A stretch of 64,000 bases of DNA from Amblyomma americanum (GCF_052857255.1 NC_135505.1:26168269-26232268), one strand, 5' to 3'. Positions 21,706 to 32,691 are shown, counted from the stretch's first letter. Translations and numbers: made by a program. The notes: generated by a model from the sequence alone, not told the origin.

Positions 21706-22449
21706 GGCAGATTGGAGAAATGAAATTAAAGAGGTGAAGGGACAGAAGAAGAGGATAGGGGGAGAAGTAATACAAAAACTACACAATACGAAATGTGTCC
21801 AGGTTGTGCGCGCGATTAGGTCATATTGGAGGAATCAAAACACACGCGTAAAGCACTGCGTTGGCTACAACTGTAGTAGGGTGCCCGGTTATTAATCGCT
21901 CAAGGTAGAACTTGCGGAGCGTTCGGTCACTGCGTGTAACTACCTGGAGGAGAACAGACGGTACGTCAAGCCCATGTGTTCGAGGAATGCACAGAGGCTC
22001 ACCAAAGTTCGCTCACGAGTGCGCGCACTTCCTTGCGGCAACAATAGCGTCTTGATGGAGTCTGGTAGTATGCACTGTGCCCTATAGGCAGCAAGCATAT
22101 CGCGACGAGAATCGGCGAACGCGGCACAGTGAAGGAGCAGGTGCTCTAGTGTTTCCACTGCAGCGCATCCGTCGCACACATCACTCGTCGCGACTCCGTG
22201 ACGCTCCCGTAGTTCCCCGGGCCACACGCAGCCAATGCGCGCGCGGAGGATCATTACAGGTTGCGACCGTGTAAGTGCGCGACAGCCGGTGATGCTGTCG
22301 ATGCGCTCACCTCCTGCGATGCGTGGGTCGGGGTGCTGCTTTCGGAGATGGTCGTGGATGAGAGCACGCACGTCCTCTAGCGCAAGGGGCAGATCGCTGG
22401 CACGTAGTTGATGCGGGGCCGTAAGTGAAGGAAAAAACGACGTATTCAC
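21706..22449 (-). pseudogene. 3' end of an RNase H-type LINE (C-terminal domain)
   Basis: The minus open frame 22449-21940 (169 codons) reads VMILRARIGCVWPGELRERH, then CDGCAAVETLEHLLLHC, and ends near RTLVSLCAFLEHMGL. This is the cysteine/histidine domain found after RNase H in I- and R1-group LINEs; only this C-terminus remains. The 3' untranslated part runs to about 21706 and is related to 17487-17655. The fragment is 5'-truncated near 22449. Confidence 0.75.
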
Positions 22450-22479
22450 TAGACGCGCTTCTGTTCATTCCAAACCATC

Positions 22480-22653
22480 GGGCTGACGTGGCGGAGTGCA
22501 TATTAGCGTTCTCGCCTCGCACTCCGGTGGCCCTGGCTCGATTCCCTTCTCAGTTTTATTTAATAATGCTTCTCGGTGTTTTCGCTCACAGCCACTACCG
22601 ACTACAACGGCTTTTCTGCGACACGGGGCTCTTAACGCTATCGCGTTATGAAA
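22480..22653 (+). repeat. Another tRNA-like SINE
   Basis: TGGCGGAGTGC near 22489 is one mismatch from box A, and GGCTCGATTCC near 22532 is one mismatch from box B. Spacing is about 43 bp. It ends near an A-run at 22650. The family is not otherwise represented in the window. Confidence 0.5.
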
Positions 22654-22654
22654 A

Positions 22655-22783
22655 AGCGGTGCCATAGTGGAGGTCTCCGGCATAATTTCGACCACGTGGG
22701 GATCTTTAACGTTCACTGACATCGCACACCACTCGAGAGCCTTAGCGTTTCGCCTCCATCGAAACGCTGCCGCCGCAGTCGGG
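22655..22783 (-). repeat. Type A SINE, piece 1 of 3 (split by LINEs)
   Basis: Body of a minus SINE (GGAGGTCTCCGGCATAAT, GGGGATCTTTAACGTTCAC, CCTCCATCGAAACGCTGCC), ending in the 11-bp target duplication CCGCAGTCGGG at 22773-22783. The rest of the same SINE lies at 28571-28609 and 30817-30846. Confidence 0.85.
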
Positions 22784-23101
22784 GGAGGGCGCTGTGAGCG
22801 CGCGAAGCGAGTGGACATACAGCGCATCGTCTCCACCAACTTTTGGCTGGAGCCACGGTTCCTCGGCCGGAACCCCATCAACACAGCCGCGTCTGTGTTC
22901 GCGAAGTCGACAGCTACCTGTGGACACCACTCACACACAGGTGGGGGCAACATTTACGCATTTTAGGGCCGATCCTCACTTGCGTTTCGTGGCGACGGCG
23001 CTAGGCCTAACGCCTACGCCGACGCTCGGCCGTGAGTGAGTCGCCCACCCGTGTCAAGATGGCTGCCCAAAAAGTACAACGCGGCTACGACCCCGGACGC
23101 C

Positions 23102-24877
23102 ATGGCCTGGTGCGAGGTTCCTTCAGCTCCAACGCCTGAGAGTCCGGATTCTGCGCCCATCGAGAACCCCAGGCTCTTCAAACTAGTGGAACGCCGCTCC
23201 CGCAAGCGGGACGCCGCCTCCAAGAAAGCGGACGCCACGTCGGCAGGCCGCCCAACACGGCACAGCGCTGCTGCGCGCGCTGCAGCGCTTCACGGAGGGG
23301 CCCAGTCTAAGACCGGACCCTCTTGGAAACCAAAGCCACTGCCGCGTCTTCATCCAGAAGACATCGTCATCATCCTGAAGCCCCGGGTGACCGTCGCTCT
23401 CAGGGATGTCTACCAACATGGCGAGCTGGGAGCAGCGTTCGCGGACTACCTGGGCGCCGAGGCCGCAGCATCCCTCAGCCTGCTCCCCACATGGGAGCAA
23501 AACCTGATCGTCGCAGGCACCAGAGAGCCGCACGTCGCGGACAAGCTTCTGCGGGATTTTCAACTAACATCACCGAAGGGCCAGCTCTCCATGTACGGCC
23601 AGTTGAAACTCACTGGAGACGTGTGCCGCGGCGTCATCACCGTGGCCAAGCACGAGACCAGTGAGTCCCTCCAAAACAAGATCCAGTGGCGTGCTGGAGA
23701 GCTTGCCGATATCCGCAAGCTTGGCAAATCCGACGTCGCGTCGCTCACCTTCGTGGGAAAAGTGGTGTCGCGATATGTGCATTACAACTCTGAGGTGACC
23801 CTTGTGCGTCCGTACAAGAGAGCCATTCCGGCCTGCGTGCGGTGCGGCACTGTGGGCCACCGAGCAGACACCTGCCCCTGCCCGGATGAAAAGTGCGGCC
23901 CGTGTGGCCAAACGGCGCCGACCGTCGACGGAGTCAAGGCGCAGCATGAATGCAGTCTGTCCTGTGCAGTCTGTGGGCAAGCCCACACTACCAACTCCCG
24001 CGACTGCACGGGAAAATTCCGGCAGCTCAAGGTGCATGGCCCCAAGGCTAAGCGCCCAGAGGTGCCAAAAAACCAGCGACCTGGCAAGCAGCCAAGTCAT
24101 TCAAAACCAGGTGCCGGTGGCGGAACGCCGCGTGGTGCTCACGGCACCGACCACAAGACATCGTCACCTTCTTCACCGTCGGTGAAACCAGCGCCCGGGA
24201 AGAAGACGGCGCCTCCACCGCCCAGCGGCAGAGACACTGGCCACTTCCCGGCCCTCAAGACAATTGGCGCTGCCGACGCCCGAGCATCAGCGCCTCAACA
24301 CCACAAACAGGTGAGCAGCTGGGCTGAGATCGCCTCCTCTTCCTCCCATCCCTCACCCTCCCCCGTAACCGTCTCCGCACTCGACGCGGAATACAAAAAA
24401 CAGATAGACGTGCTCCGGGCACAGAATGAGCTTTTGCTCAACAAAATTCAAAATTTAGAATCAAAATTGGCGTCCGCCGCACCGAGCCCGCGGAACTCGG
24501 ACGCAATGGAGAGCGACGCGGAGATCTCGCCTGCCCTCGTGACAGCCATCTCTGCGATGGAGGAGCGCTTAACCTCTAAATTGCGATATATGATCGAGAC
24601 CGCCATGGACCAGATCTTGACAAAGGTCAAATCTGCCGTCCCCGCGGTGGTCTCAAAACACATCTCGGACAACCCCCGCCTCCTCCGTCGGACGGGACCC
24701 ATTAGGGACGTATCCCGCTCTTCAAAATTCACCCGTCTGATTATTGATTCGGACAATGAGGACAACTGCCCCGCTCCTTCCGTCATCACCCCCTTGATGG
24801 CGCAAGTAGCTGGCTCTGAGGCAGCCAATCCCTCCTCCTCCCCCCCAAGAATTTTAAATCATGGCGAGACGCCTTAA
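23102..24877 (+). CDS. LINE-1 ORF1, Gag-like zinc-knuckle protein
   Basis: An intact frame of 591 codons from ATG 23102 (GCCATGG context); the frame is open upstream to 23036 without an ATG. The product would bind LINE RNA. It has a basic N-terminus (LVERRSRKRDAASKK) and a central fold with EQNLIVAGTREPHVADKLL. A zinc-knuckle set follows at about residues 240-305 (CVRCGTVGHRADTC, then CGPCGQ and CAVCGQAHTTNSRDC). Next are a proline/serine-rich linker and a predicted coiled coil near residues 430-455 (KKQIDVLRAQNELLLNKIQ). Its last 17 nt overlap ORF2. Translation is likely coupled to ORF2, an inference from the overlap. Confidence 0.85.
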   Translation: MAWCEVPSAPTPESPDSAPIENPRLFKLVERRSRKRDAASKKADATSAGRPTRHSAAARAAALHGGAQSKTGPSWKPKPLPRLHPEDIVIILKPRVTVALRDVYQHGELGAAFADYLGAEAAASLSLLPTWEQNLIVAGTREPHVADKLLRDFQLTSPKGQLSMYGQLKLTGDVCRGVITVAKHETSESLQNKIQWRAGELADIRKLGKSDVASLTFVGKVVSRYVHYNSEVTLVRPYKRAIPACVRCGTVGHRADTCPCPDEKCGPCGQTAPTVDGVKAQHECSLSCAVCGQAHTTNSRDCTGKFRQLKVHGPKAKRPEVPKNQRPGKQPSHSKPGAGGGTPRGAHGTDHKTSSPSSPSVKPAPGKKTAPPPPSGRDTGHFPALKTIGAADARASAPQHHKQVSSWAEIASSSSHPSPSPVTVSALDAEYKKQIDVLRAQNELLLNKIQNLESKLASAAPSPRNSDAMESDAEISPALVTAISAMEERLTSKLRYMIETAMDQILTKVKSAVPAVVSKHISDNPRLLRRTGPIRDVSRSSKFTRLIIDSDNEDNCPAPSVITPLMAQVAGSEAANPSSSPPRILNHGETP

Positions 24878-27800
24878 TCAAAGGAATTCCGCCATCTCCA
24901 ATTCGGCCATGTCAACTTCAATAACACAGTGGAACTGTAGAGGCTTTAAGGACCGCACTAAGCGGGCCAATTTCCACCTCTACCTTGAAAATTTCGAGTC
25001 CTTACCAGCCGTGGTTGCCCTCCAAGAGCCAGGCCTGGGCGCCACAATTTCAAATTACACGACGTTCCAACAGGATCCCGCGTCTTGTCTTCTTGTCCAC
25101 AAAGACTGCACAGCAAATCTAGTGGATCTCGACCTCCCACTAGAGTACTCTTATGTAATGGTGACCCTCCTACCAGTCCGCCGCAGGGACCCACCGTTGC
25201 ATATACTCAACGTGTACTGCTCTCCCAAACTAAAGCGAGTGACTTTTGCGGACCTCTTTAGCCGCGCGCTAAGAGTAGCGGGCCGCAATCCCCTGCTTAT
25301 TGTGGGCGACTTTAACGCTCCCAGTCAGCAATGGGGGTATCGCAAGGAGGAGTCACGCGGGCGTAAGCTGGCGGAGCTTGCGTCCACGTTGGGCCTCACC
25401 CTCCACACGGACCCTGTCCACCCAACCCGGCTAGGAAATTCCGTGACACGGGATACGTGTCCGGACTTAACCTTCACTCGCAACATACAACACGCAGACT
25501 GGCTCAACACCGAGGAGACCCTCGGTAGCGACCACTGCATCATTAACACTACACTACGCACACGCCCCCTCAAGCGTCCCAGAACACAAGCCCATATCCC
25601 AGATTGGACGAAATTCAGGCAAAATTTTAACTCACTTGATAATACACCCATTTCCGCGCAAGGCCTCACAGCATGGTCTCAACAGCTGCTGGCACACCTT
25701 TCCTCGCATGAAACACACATCCAGCTCTCAGAGGCGGTCACGGACGTGGATAACCACCTTCTACACCTCTGGGAAGCCCGTCGCAGCCTCGTCCGCCGTT
25801 GGCGACGCCAGAAACACAACAGAAAGCTTAAAGCTCGAATTGCTGAGCTTACCCAGATAGCGGCAGAGTACGCGGCCCAACTCACTGACTCCAACTGGGT
25901 AGATAGATGCAACACGGCCGCGCGACAAATGTCCAGCCGAAACACTTGGCGTCTCTTCCGAGCCCTACTCGACCCAACCCAAACACGAACCGAAACACAA
26001 AAACATTTGCAGCGAACCATGCACCATTTTCCTGGCAACACGACTCAACTGGCACAGAAACTTCGGGACCAGTATCTGTGTACAGCCCAAGACCCCCGTG
26101 GATCTGCGTACTCTTATGCAGGCAGAGAGAACACGGAGCTGGATCAACCTTTCCAGCTCCATGATCTGCGGGCGGCTCTCGCCAAAATGAAACGGGGCAC
26201 TGCGCCAGGACGGGATAAGGTCACCGTCAAGCTTTTGACGAACCTGCCCGACTTGGCATACCAGTCCCTCCTGGAATACGTCAATGCGATTTGGCGCGGG
26301 GACACCCCTCTGCCAATCGAATGGAAAACGGCTTTGGTGACTTTTATTCCTAAAGCTGGCAAACCAATTGACACAGATAACCTCCGCCCCATCTCTCTCA
26401 CCTCATGTGTGGGCAAACTAATGGAGACGATGGTGCGGGATCGGTTATCTACATATCTTGAACACAAACAAGTCTTTGCGAGCACCATGTTCGGATTCCG
26501 CCCACACAGGTCCGCACAGGATGTCCTCCTGCAACTCAATCGGGAAGTCCTTGACCCCCTCGAATGCCCCCATAATGACCGGGTAGTACTCGCCCTGGAT
26601 CTTAAAGGGGCATTTGACAATGTAACACATGAGATCATACTCACTAACCTAAGTCACACCGACTGTGTCCTCAACACATTCCAATACATAAGCCAATTTT
26701 TAATGGATCGTCAATCCTACATTCGAATTCAAGATAGTGAAGAGGAAAAGAAAAAAAACAAAAAAAAAACACGCACAAAAAAAAGGTCCTTACCTACTCG
26801 GCACGCGGGGAACCCCTCAAGGCGCGGTACTTTCCCCGCTGCTCTTTAATCTGGCCATGATGCACCTGCCGGCCCAGCTGAGTGGTGTCGCCGGCGTGCA
26901 GCACGCCCTGTACGCCGATGACATCACTCTGTGGGCCACACAGGGCAGCACAGGAGACATTGAAACCAGCCTGCAAACAGCGGCGACGATAGTAGACCGC
27001 TACGCCCGCCGCTGCGGTCTTCAATGTTCCCCTCAAAAATCGGAATTTGTGCACCTCCGCCCCTCACAGAAGTGCACAACTAAAATATCTCTCTCTCTTG
27101 AGGGCGGTTCCATACGCGAAAGTGATGAGATACGGGTACTCGGACTCTACATCCACAAACACAGGCGGCCAGACACTACATTGGCCAAACTCCGTAAGGT
27201 GGGGGACAAGGTGGGCCGCATGGTCCGCCGGGTTTCCAACAAACGCGGAGGGTTACGAAGTAAGGATGCCTTGCGGCGGGCAAACGCCTTCGTAACTAGT
27301 CGAATTCTCTATTCGACTCCTTATCTCCACCTACGGAAACAAGAGAAGGACGCCCTTGAGGTCATCCTTCGCAAAATTGTTAAACGTGCCCTTGACCTCC
27401 CCATCACTACTTCAAACAGCCGGCTTATGGCTCTTGGGGTGGTGAACACTTTCCGGGAGCTCCGGGAGGCGCACCTTACAAACCAGTACACGCGCCTGTC
27501 GCTAACGGAGTCGGGTCGCCGCCTTCTTGCTCGACTCCATATCCAACACACCCCTCCAATGGAAGACAGGTTTCGCATCCCGGAACTGTGGAGACGTGCC
27601 CTCCACGTGTGGCCTCTTCCAGCAAACATGTCACACGAAGACCATAATGGTCGGCGCCTGGCACGAGCGGAAGCGCTAGCCCGATATTATGGCAACAAAA
27701 CAGGTGTCTACTACGTGGACGCCTCCGGACCTCACCACGGGGGACGGTACACGGCCGCGGTAGTTCACAACAGCAACACAGTTAACGGCCTAACTTTCAG

Positions 27801-28479
27801 AGCCCGCAGTGTGACACAAGCAGAAGAGGTCGCGATTGCTCTCGCGGCCTCACATTCCAATTCAAAATACATAATCACCGACTCGCGAGGGGCCTGTCGG
27901 AACGTCGAACAAGGCTGCACTACCTTCCTAGCCTATCGAATATACCAAAATTGCATACGGGATACGGACCCCGCACACCGTTACCTCATATGGGCCCCTG
28001 CTCATCAGGGGTTGGCAGGAAACGAGGCAGTAGACGCAGCCGCCCGCGCGCTCTCTCACCGGGCTGTTTTCTCCTCCCCATCCGATCAGGAACCCGATTT
28101 TAATCCGGTCTATACATTCAAAGATATTACAACATATTATCAAAATTGTCATCGCCTTTACCCTAGTCCATGTAAAGGCCTGAAGAAGGCGGATGAGCGG
28201 CTCCTTCTCCGCCTTCTCACCAATACATTGTTGTGCCCGGCAGCGCTAAAACATTTTGACCCCTCCTTTGGTGGCAGCTGCCCACACTGTAGTGCAGTGT
28301 CCTCTGACACCTATCACATGGTTTGGGCCTGCCCCTCCAACCCCGCTATTCCCCCCATCCCCAACCCAACCCGGGAGGACTGGGAGGCGACCCTGCTCGG
28401 CTGCCACGACTTGCAGGCCCAACAAGCCTTAGTCGGGCGCGCCCGGGCGGCGGCAACCGCCACTGGGGTCCCATACTAG
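24861..28479 (+). pseudogene. LINE-1 ORF2 (EN-RT-RNase H), one frameshift
   Basis: Starts at ATG 24861 inside the end of ORF1. The endonuclease shows QWNCRGF, ALQEPG, VGDFNAPSQQWG and a GSDHCI motif. The reverse transcriptase shows RPISLTSCVGKLMETM, FGFRPHRSAQDV, ALDLKGAFDNV, then RGTPQGAVLSPLLFN and YADDITLW. RNase H has VDASG, EEVAIALAA, TDSRGA and a NEAVDAAAR end. A final Cys/His domain reads CPHCSAVSSDTYHMVWAC. Between NRQ-like RQSYIRIQ and GPYLLGTRG, an A-rich insert of about 40 nt (26745-26785) shifts the frame, leaving two overlapping frames (24861-26849 and 26737-28479). Otherwise the protein would be about 1200 residues and complete. Confidence 0.9.
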
Positions 28480-28570
28480 GGACCTCCACCTAGTGCTTGT
28501 ACGGATCGGTCCCTTACGGGCTGATCCAAACATACCTCCTATTCATCCGTAATAAATGTTTTCACCACCA

Positions 28571-28609
28571 CCGCAGTCGGGTTCGAACTCGGAGACTCTG
28601 GCTCAGTAG
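28571..28609 (-). repeat. Type A SINE, piece 2 of 3
   Basis: CCGCAGTCGGGTTCGAACTC through GGCTCAGTAG, the middle of the tRNA-like head with box B, bounded on the left by LINE-1 and on the right by LINE-2. Confidence 0.85.
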
Positions 28610-30815
28610 AGAGAGAGAGAGAAAACTTTATTGGGAATATATATGGAAGAAGTATGAGAGGGCCCTGAAGGGACCCTCCCTTACAAACACTAGGTGGGCT
28701 CTACGTTACAGGAGCCCATTGGCCTCCAGGGCTGCTCGTGCTCGGACGACGGGTTTTTTGGCTCGTTAGGTCGGAGCAGTTGAGCAGGGCTGCCTCCCTG
28801 TCCTCCGGGGTGGGGTTGGGTTTGGGGTCTAGGATCGGGTTTGACTGGCATGCCCACACCATGTGGTAGATATCCGAGGACTTCTCCTCACAGTGCGGGC
28901 ATTTTCCCGTGCAAGCGGGATCAAAGAATTTCAGAACTGCCGGGCACAGCAGAGTTTTGGTGAAGAGACGGAGGAGAATGTGTTACTCCGTTTTAGTGAG
29001 GTCCTTGCATGGCTTGGGAAAGATTGAATGTTCAGATTGGTAAAGTTGTGTTATTTCCTTAAATGTAAAGACGGGCTTGGGATCGGGAGCCGCTGCGGTA
29101 GGGTTAGAAGGCGTTGTTACCCGGAGAGAGCGCGCGGGCGGAGGCATCTGCCATTTCATTGCCTTCGAGTCCTAGATGAGCGGGAGCCCATACTATCGTT
29201 CGGGGAGCGGGGGCCCCGGGATAGCCACTGTTTTTAACAATGCGGTAAGCTAGGAAATGAATGTATCCCTGTTCAATGTTTCTACAGGCCCTTCTCGAGT
29301 CAGTAATGATGACCCACGAGTCCCGGTCTGCGGCGGCTAGCGCGATAACGACCTCCTCCGCATGAGTTATGTTTTGAGCTCGGAACGTAAGTCCGTTCAC
29401 CGTAGCTTTCTTGTGTACGACTGCGGCCGTTTACCCCCCCCCCCCCCTCCCTTCACGGTGGGGGCCGGAGGCGTCCACGTAAAAGACTCCATGTTTGTCA
29501 CCGTAATTTTAGGCTAGAGATTCCACCCGTGCGAGGCGTCTGCCACTATGGTTTTCCTTTGACATTTTGGCCGGGAGAGGTCGCACGTTCAGGCGAGTCT
29601 CCAAATCTCGGGGACACGTGCGCGCTCATCCACGAGTGTTGTGATGGCGAATGTGCAGTTGGGCTAGCAGGCGGCGACCCGATGGCATGTTCGAGATTCT
29701 AGTGTATTGGTTCGTCAAGTGGGCTTCCCGAAGCTCCGCGAATGTGTTAACCATCCCCAGGCCCATGAGGCGTTGGTTAGAAGCGTTTGCCGGGAGGTTC
29801 AGGGCACACTTGTACATTTTTCTGAGGACTACCTCGAGGGCATTTTCGTCAGATTTCCGAAGGTGAAGGTAGGGGGTCGAGTAGAGTACTCTACTGGTTA
29901 CGAAGGCATGCGCCAGCCGCAAGGCGTCTTTGCATCGTAGCCCCCCGCGTTTGTTAGAGACCCGGCGGACCATTCGGCCTACCTGAGTTCCTACCTTGCG
30001 CAGTCTGGCTAGTGTTGTTTCAACTCGTCTATGTTTGTAGATGAAAAGACCAAGTACTCTGATCTCGTCGTGTTCGGGTATGCTGCCGTTAGGCAGGGAT
30101 AGTTCCAGTTTGGTATCGCACTTTGGTGATGGGCGAATGTGCACAAATTCAGACTTAGCCGGGGAGCACTGAAGGCCGCAATGGCAAGCGTAGGCATCTA
30201 CGATCGCTGCCGCTTGCTGCAGGTGGGTTTCTATGTCACCGACTGTGCCGTGTTTGGCCCAGATGGTTATGTTGTCAGCATACAGCGCATGCTGAATGCC
30301 TTAGACTTTCGCCAGCTGGGCCGGGAGATTCATCATGGCGAGATTGAAAAGGAGCGGAGAAATAACCGCGCCCTGCGGGGTTCCTCGCGTTCCTAGCTGG
30401 TAAGGGCCGTGTTCTTCGCCTTGTATCCTGATGATGGATTGTCGCTCAGATAGGAATTATTTGACGTACTGAAAGGTTCTGCGACCGCAGTTGGTCTGGG
30501 AAAGATGTAAGATGTTTTCGTGTTTGACATTGTCGAAGGTGCCCTTTAAGTCTAAGGCGAGTACTGCCTTGTCGCTTAGGGGGTATTCGACGGGGTTGAG
30601 AATTTCTAGATCGAGTTGTAGCAGAATGTCCAGCGCGGTTCGGTGCGGGCGAAAACCGTACATGGTGTCAGCGAATGCGTTGTGGTCTTCCAAAAACTCG
30701 GACGGTCTATCTCGCACCATCGTTTCCATAAGCTTTCCCGCACAAGACTTAAGGAAGATGGGGCGAAGGTTGTCCGTGTTTATGGCTTTGCCGGGTTTGG
30801 GAATGAAAGAGATGA
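28610..30815 (-). mobile_element. 5'-truncated LINE (LINE-2), related to LINE-1
   Basis: A minus-strand element starting within the reverse transcriptase at about 30815. It runs through RNase H and the C-terminal domain to a short 3' UTR with AATAAAGTTTTC (minus) and a (GA)n end at 28610-28622. It shares many residues with LINE-1 but differs enough to be another subfamily. It is inserted in the same SINE as LINE-1, in opposite orientation, so their 3' ends face each other 39 bp apart. Confidence 0.88.
28760..30815 (-). pseudogene. LINE-2 RT/RNase H reading frames, broken
   Basis: Upstream (30815-30457): FIPKPGKA, then KLMETMVRD-like, GFRPHRTALDI and ALDLKGTFDNV. Middle (about 30410-30144): GPYQLGTRGTPQG and the YADN/ITIW-type catalytic region, with frame damage. 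Next (30144-29626): SPKCDTKLELSLPNGS and RMVRRVSNKRGGLRCK. RNase H (29400-29104): TFRAQNITHAEEVVIALAA, ITDSRRACRN, WAPAHLGLEGNEMADASA. C-terminus (about 29030-28800): CPHCEEKSSD-like with a stop. A 13-base C-run at 29434-29447 lies in the RNase H start and shifts the frame. Enzyme activity is not possible. Confidence 0.85.
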
Positions 30816-30816
30816 C

Positions 30817-30846
30817 GAGCGCCTTAACAACTGAGCCACCGTAGCG
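30817..30846 (-). repeat. Type A SINE, piece 3 of 3
   Basis: AGCGCCTTAACAACTGAGCC followed by ACCGTAGCGGG: the 5' end of the tRNA-like head with box A. It completes the SINE begun at 22655 and continued at 28571. Confidence 0.82.
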
Positions 30847-30883
30847 GGTCTCGTGTTTGGCAAGGAATTAAAAATTGCTCTTT

Positions 30884-31106
30884 GGGGCCGCCGCGGTGTC
30901 TGAGTGGTTATGGCGCTCGGCTGCTGGCCCGAAAGACGAGGGTTTGATCTCAGCCGCGGCGGTCGAATTTCGATGGAGGCGAAATTCTAGAGGCCCGTGG
31001 ACTGTGCAATGTCAGCGCACGTTAAAGAACCCCATGTGGTAGAAATTCCCGGAGCTCTTCACTACGGCGTCCCTAATAGCCTGAGTCGCTTTGGGACGTG
31101 AAACCA
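30884..31106 (+). repeat. Type B SINE
   Basis: GCCGCCGCGGTGTCTGAGTG head, GGGTTTGATCTC as a degraded box B, body GATGGAGGCGAAATTCTAGA, tail ATAGCCTGAGTCGCTTTGGG. Confidence 0.87.
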
Positions 31107-31384
31107 GAACGGCGTTATATCTGTCACATCTCGGCAGACACAATAACCGCGCCTTAAGGGTACGGGTAAAGGAAGAACTTAAGAAAGGAAGAAAGAGATG
31201 CCGTAGTGGAGGTCTCCGGAATAATTGCGACCACCTGGGGATCTTTAGCGTTCACTGACATCGCACAGCACACAGGCGCCTTTCCGTTGCGCCTCCCACG
31301 AAACGCTGCCACCGCAGACGAGTCCCAACCAGGGTACTCTGCACCAGTAGCCGAGTGCTCTAACCACTGCGCCACCAATACGGG
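31107..31384 (-). repeat. Type A SINE
   Basis: Minus copy with diverged tail (CTCGGCAGACACAATAACCG), body GGAGGTCTCCGGAATAAT, and head ending CACTGCGCCACCAATACGGG. Confidence 0.85.
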
Positions 31385-31499
31385 CAACGTGTTCGGCATG
31401 AAAACTTTTTTCAGGAAGGAAAGCGAGTATCCCGTAGAAGTAAGCAAGTTATACTGCGCCCTTTCATGTCCTGAAAAAAAATCAGCGCAGTAATTTGGA

Positions 31500-31798
31500 C
31501 CCGCCGCGGTGGCTGAGTAGTTAGGACGCTCGGCTACTGATCCGAAGTTCCCGGGTTCGAACCCAACCGCGGCGGCCGCGTTTTTATGGAGGCAAAACGC
31601 TAAGGCCCCCGTGTGCTGTGCGATGTCACTGCACGTTAAAGATCCCCAGGTGGTCGACAATATTCCGGAACCCTCCACTAAGCCACCTCATTCGTTCTCT
31701 CTTTCACTCCTCTCACGGCGCAGTTCCGGTGCCCAGCGACATGAGACAAATACTACGTCATTTTCTTTCCCCAAGACCAATTATTATTATTAGTATTA
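31500..31798 (+). repeat. Full-length type A SINE
   Basis: Complete plus copy: CCGCCGCGGTGGCTGAGTAG (box A), CCCGGGTTCGAACCCAACCG (box B), body GATGTCACTGCACGTTAAAG, tail CTCACGGCGCAGTTCCGGTG, ending in a (TTA)n tract. Confidence 0.92.
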
Positions 31799-31799
31799 T

Positions 31800-31994
31800 T
31801 TGGAAAGGAAATGGCGCAGTATCTGTATCACTTCTAGGCGGGAACCTGAAGCGCGCCCTAAGGGAAGGGTTAAAAAAGGGACTGAGAAAATACAGGAAAA
31901 AAGGGGTGCTTTAGTGAAGGGCTCTGGAACAATTTCGTCTACCTGACATCACACAGCGCACCGGCGCATTTGCCTTTCGCCTCCATCGAATTTT
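31800..31994 (-). repeat. Type A SINE, head missing
   Basis: Minus tail and body (GGAAAGGAAATGGCGCAGTA, GAAGCGCGCCCTAAGGGAAG, GTGAAGGGCTCTGGAACAAT), with an internal deletion around 31943. It ends at CGCCTCCATCGAATTTTA. Confidence 0.8.
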
Positions 31995-32205
31995 ATATGT
32001 GGGGTGCGCCTTTCTGTGCCATATCTTTGAGGTCAGAGCGGGTTTCACAAATGCCTATCGTGACAGTGCGGATAGCTACGAACACACGCACGTAAGCAGA
32101 GATCTTTTCGCCACGGCTAAGGTCACTTATGCCTTGAGGGATCGCCTCGTGCGAGCTGTCGAGGACGCCCTTTAAATCTAAGGCCATGATGAGATGTTTT
32201 TGACC
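31995..32205 (-). pseudogene. LINE reverse transcriptase fragment
   Basis: The minus frame of about 64 codons reads ALDLKGVLDSSHEAIPQGIS, then KISAYVRVFVAIRTVTIGI. This aligns by eye with the A-motif region of the RNase H-group LINEs here (DLKGAFDNVTHE; YIRSFLEGRT). Only this short piece remains. Confidence 0.65.
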
Positions 32206-32307
32206 TGTGTCCCTAAGGTCTGCTGTTGACCTTTGTTGCGGTTGTTTGTTGCTTTTGTGTTTGTTGTTGCTGCTGACTGTTCAAGTTCCAGGAGGCGGGG
32301 GCCGAAA

Positions 32308-32624
32308 TTATTATTATTATTAATTGGTTTTTGGGGAAAGGAAATGGCGCAGTATCTGTCTCATATATCTTTGGACACCTGAACCGCGCCGTAAGGGAAG
32401 GGATAAAGGAGGGAGTGAAAGAAAGGAAGAATAGGGGCCGTAGTGGAGGGCTCCGGAATAATTTCGACCACCTGGGGATCTTTAACGTGCACTGACAACG
32501 CACAGCACACGGGCGCCTTAGCGTTTTTCCTCCATAAAAACGCAGCCGCCGCGGTCGGGTTCGAACCCGGAAACTCCGGATCAGTAGTCGAGCGCCCTAA
32601 CCACTGAGCCGCCGCGGCGGGGCC
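32308..32624 (-). repeat. Full-length type A SINE with target-site duplication
   Basis: A well-preserved minus copy, from (ATT)n and AATTGGTTTTTGGGGAAAGG at the left to CCACTGAGCCGCCGCGGCGG at the right. GGGGCCGAAA flanks it at 32298-32307 and 32625-32634. It is one of the best-preserved SINEs in the window. Confidence 0.92.
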
Positions 32625-32691
32625 GGGGCCGAAAGTGCCGAACATGAATAAAGGTTCAGTAGCGTGGCTTTTTGGGCTTCTTGGTACATAG

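Larger units (their letters stand above)
22784..28570 (+). mobile_element. Full-length-type LINE (LINE-1) of the RNase H group
   Basis: 5787 bp lie between two copies of CCGCAGTCGGG (22773-22783 and 28571-28581). The element has a ~318-bp leader, an ORF1 with zinc knuckles, and an ORF2 with endonuclease, reverse transcriptase, RNase H and a C-terminal Cys/His domain. A short 3' UTR includes AATAAA at about 28551. The order is that of I/R1-group LINEs. ORF2 carries a frameshifting A-rich insertion, so the copy is probably inactive. The insertion target was a SINE. Confidence 0.9.

Noticed and set aside
23570..24100. 176-codon minus frame opposite LINE-1 ORF1
   Set aside because: Antisense shadow of a GC-rich coding region with clear zinc knuckles on the plus strand.
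31500..31575. tRNA-Ser-like genes at SINE heads
   Set aside because: Heads have boxes A and B but do not fold as complete tRNAs and are fused to SINE bodies.
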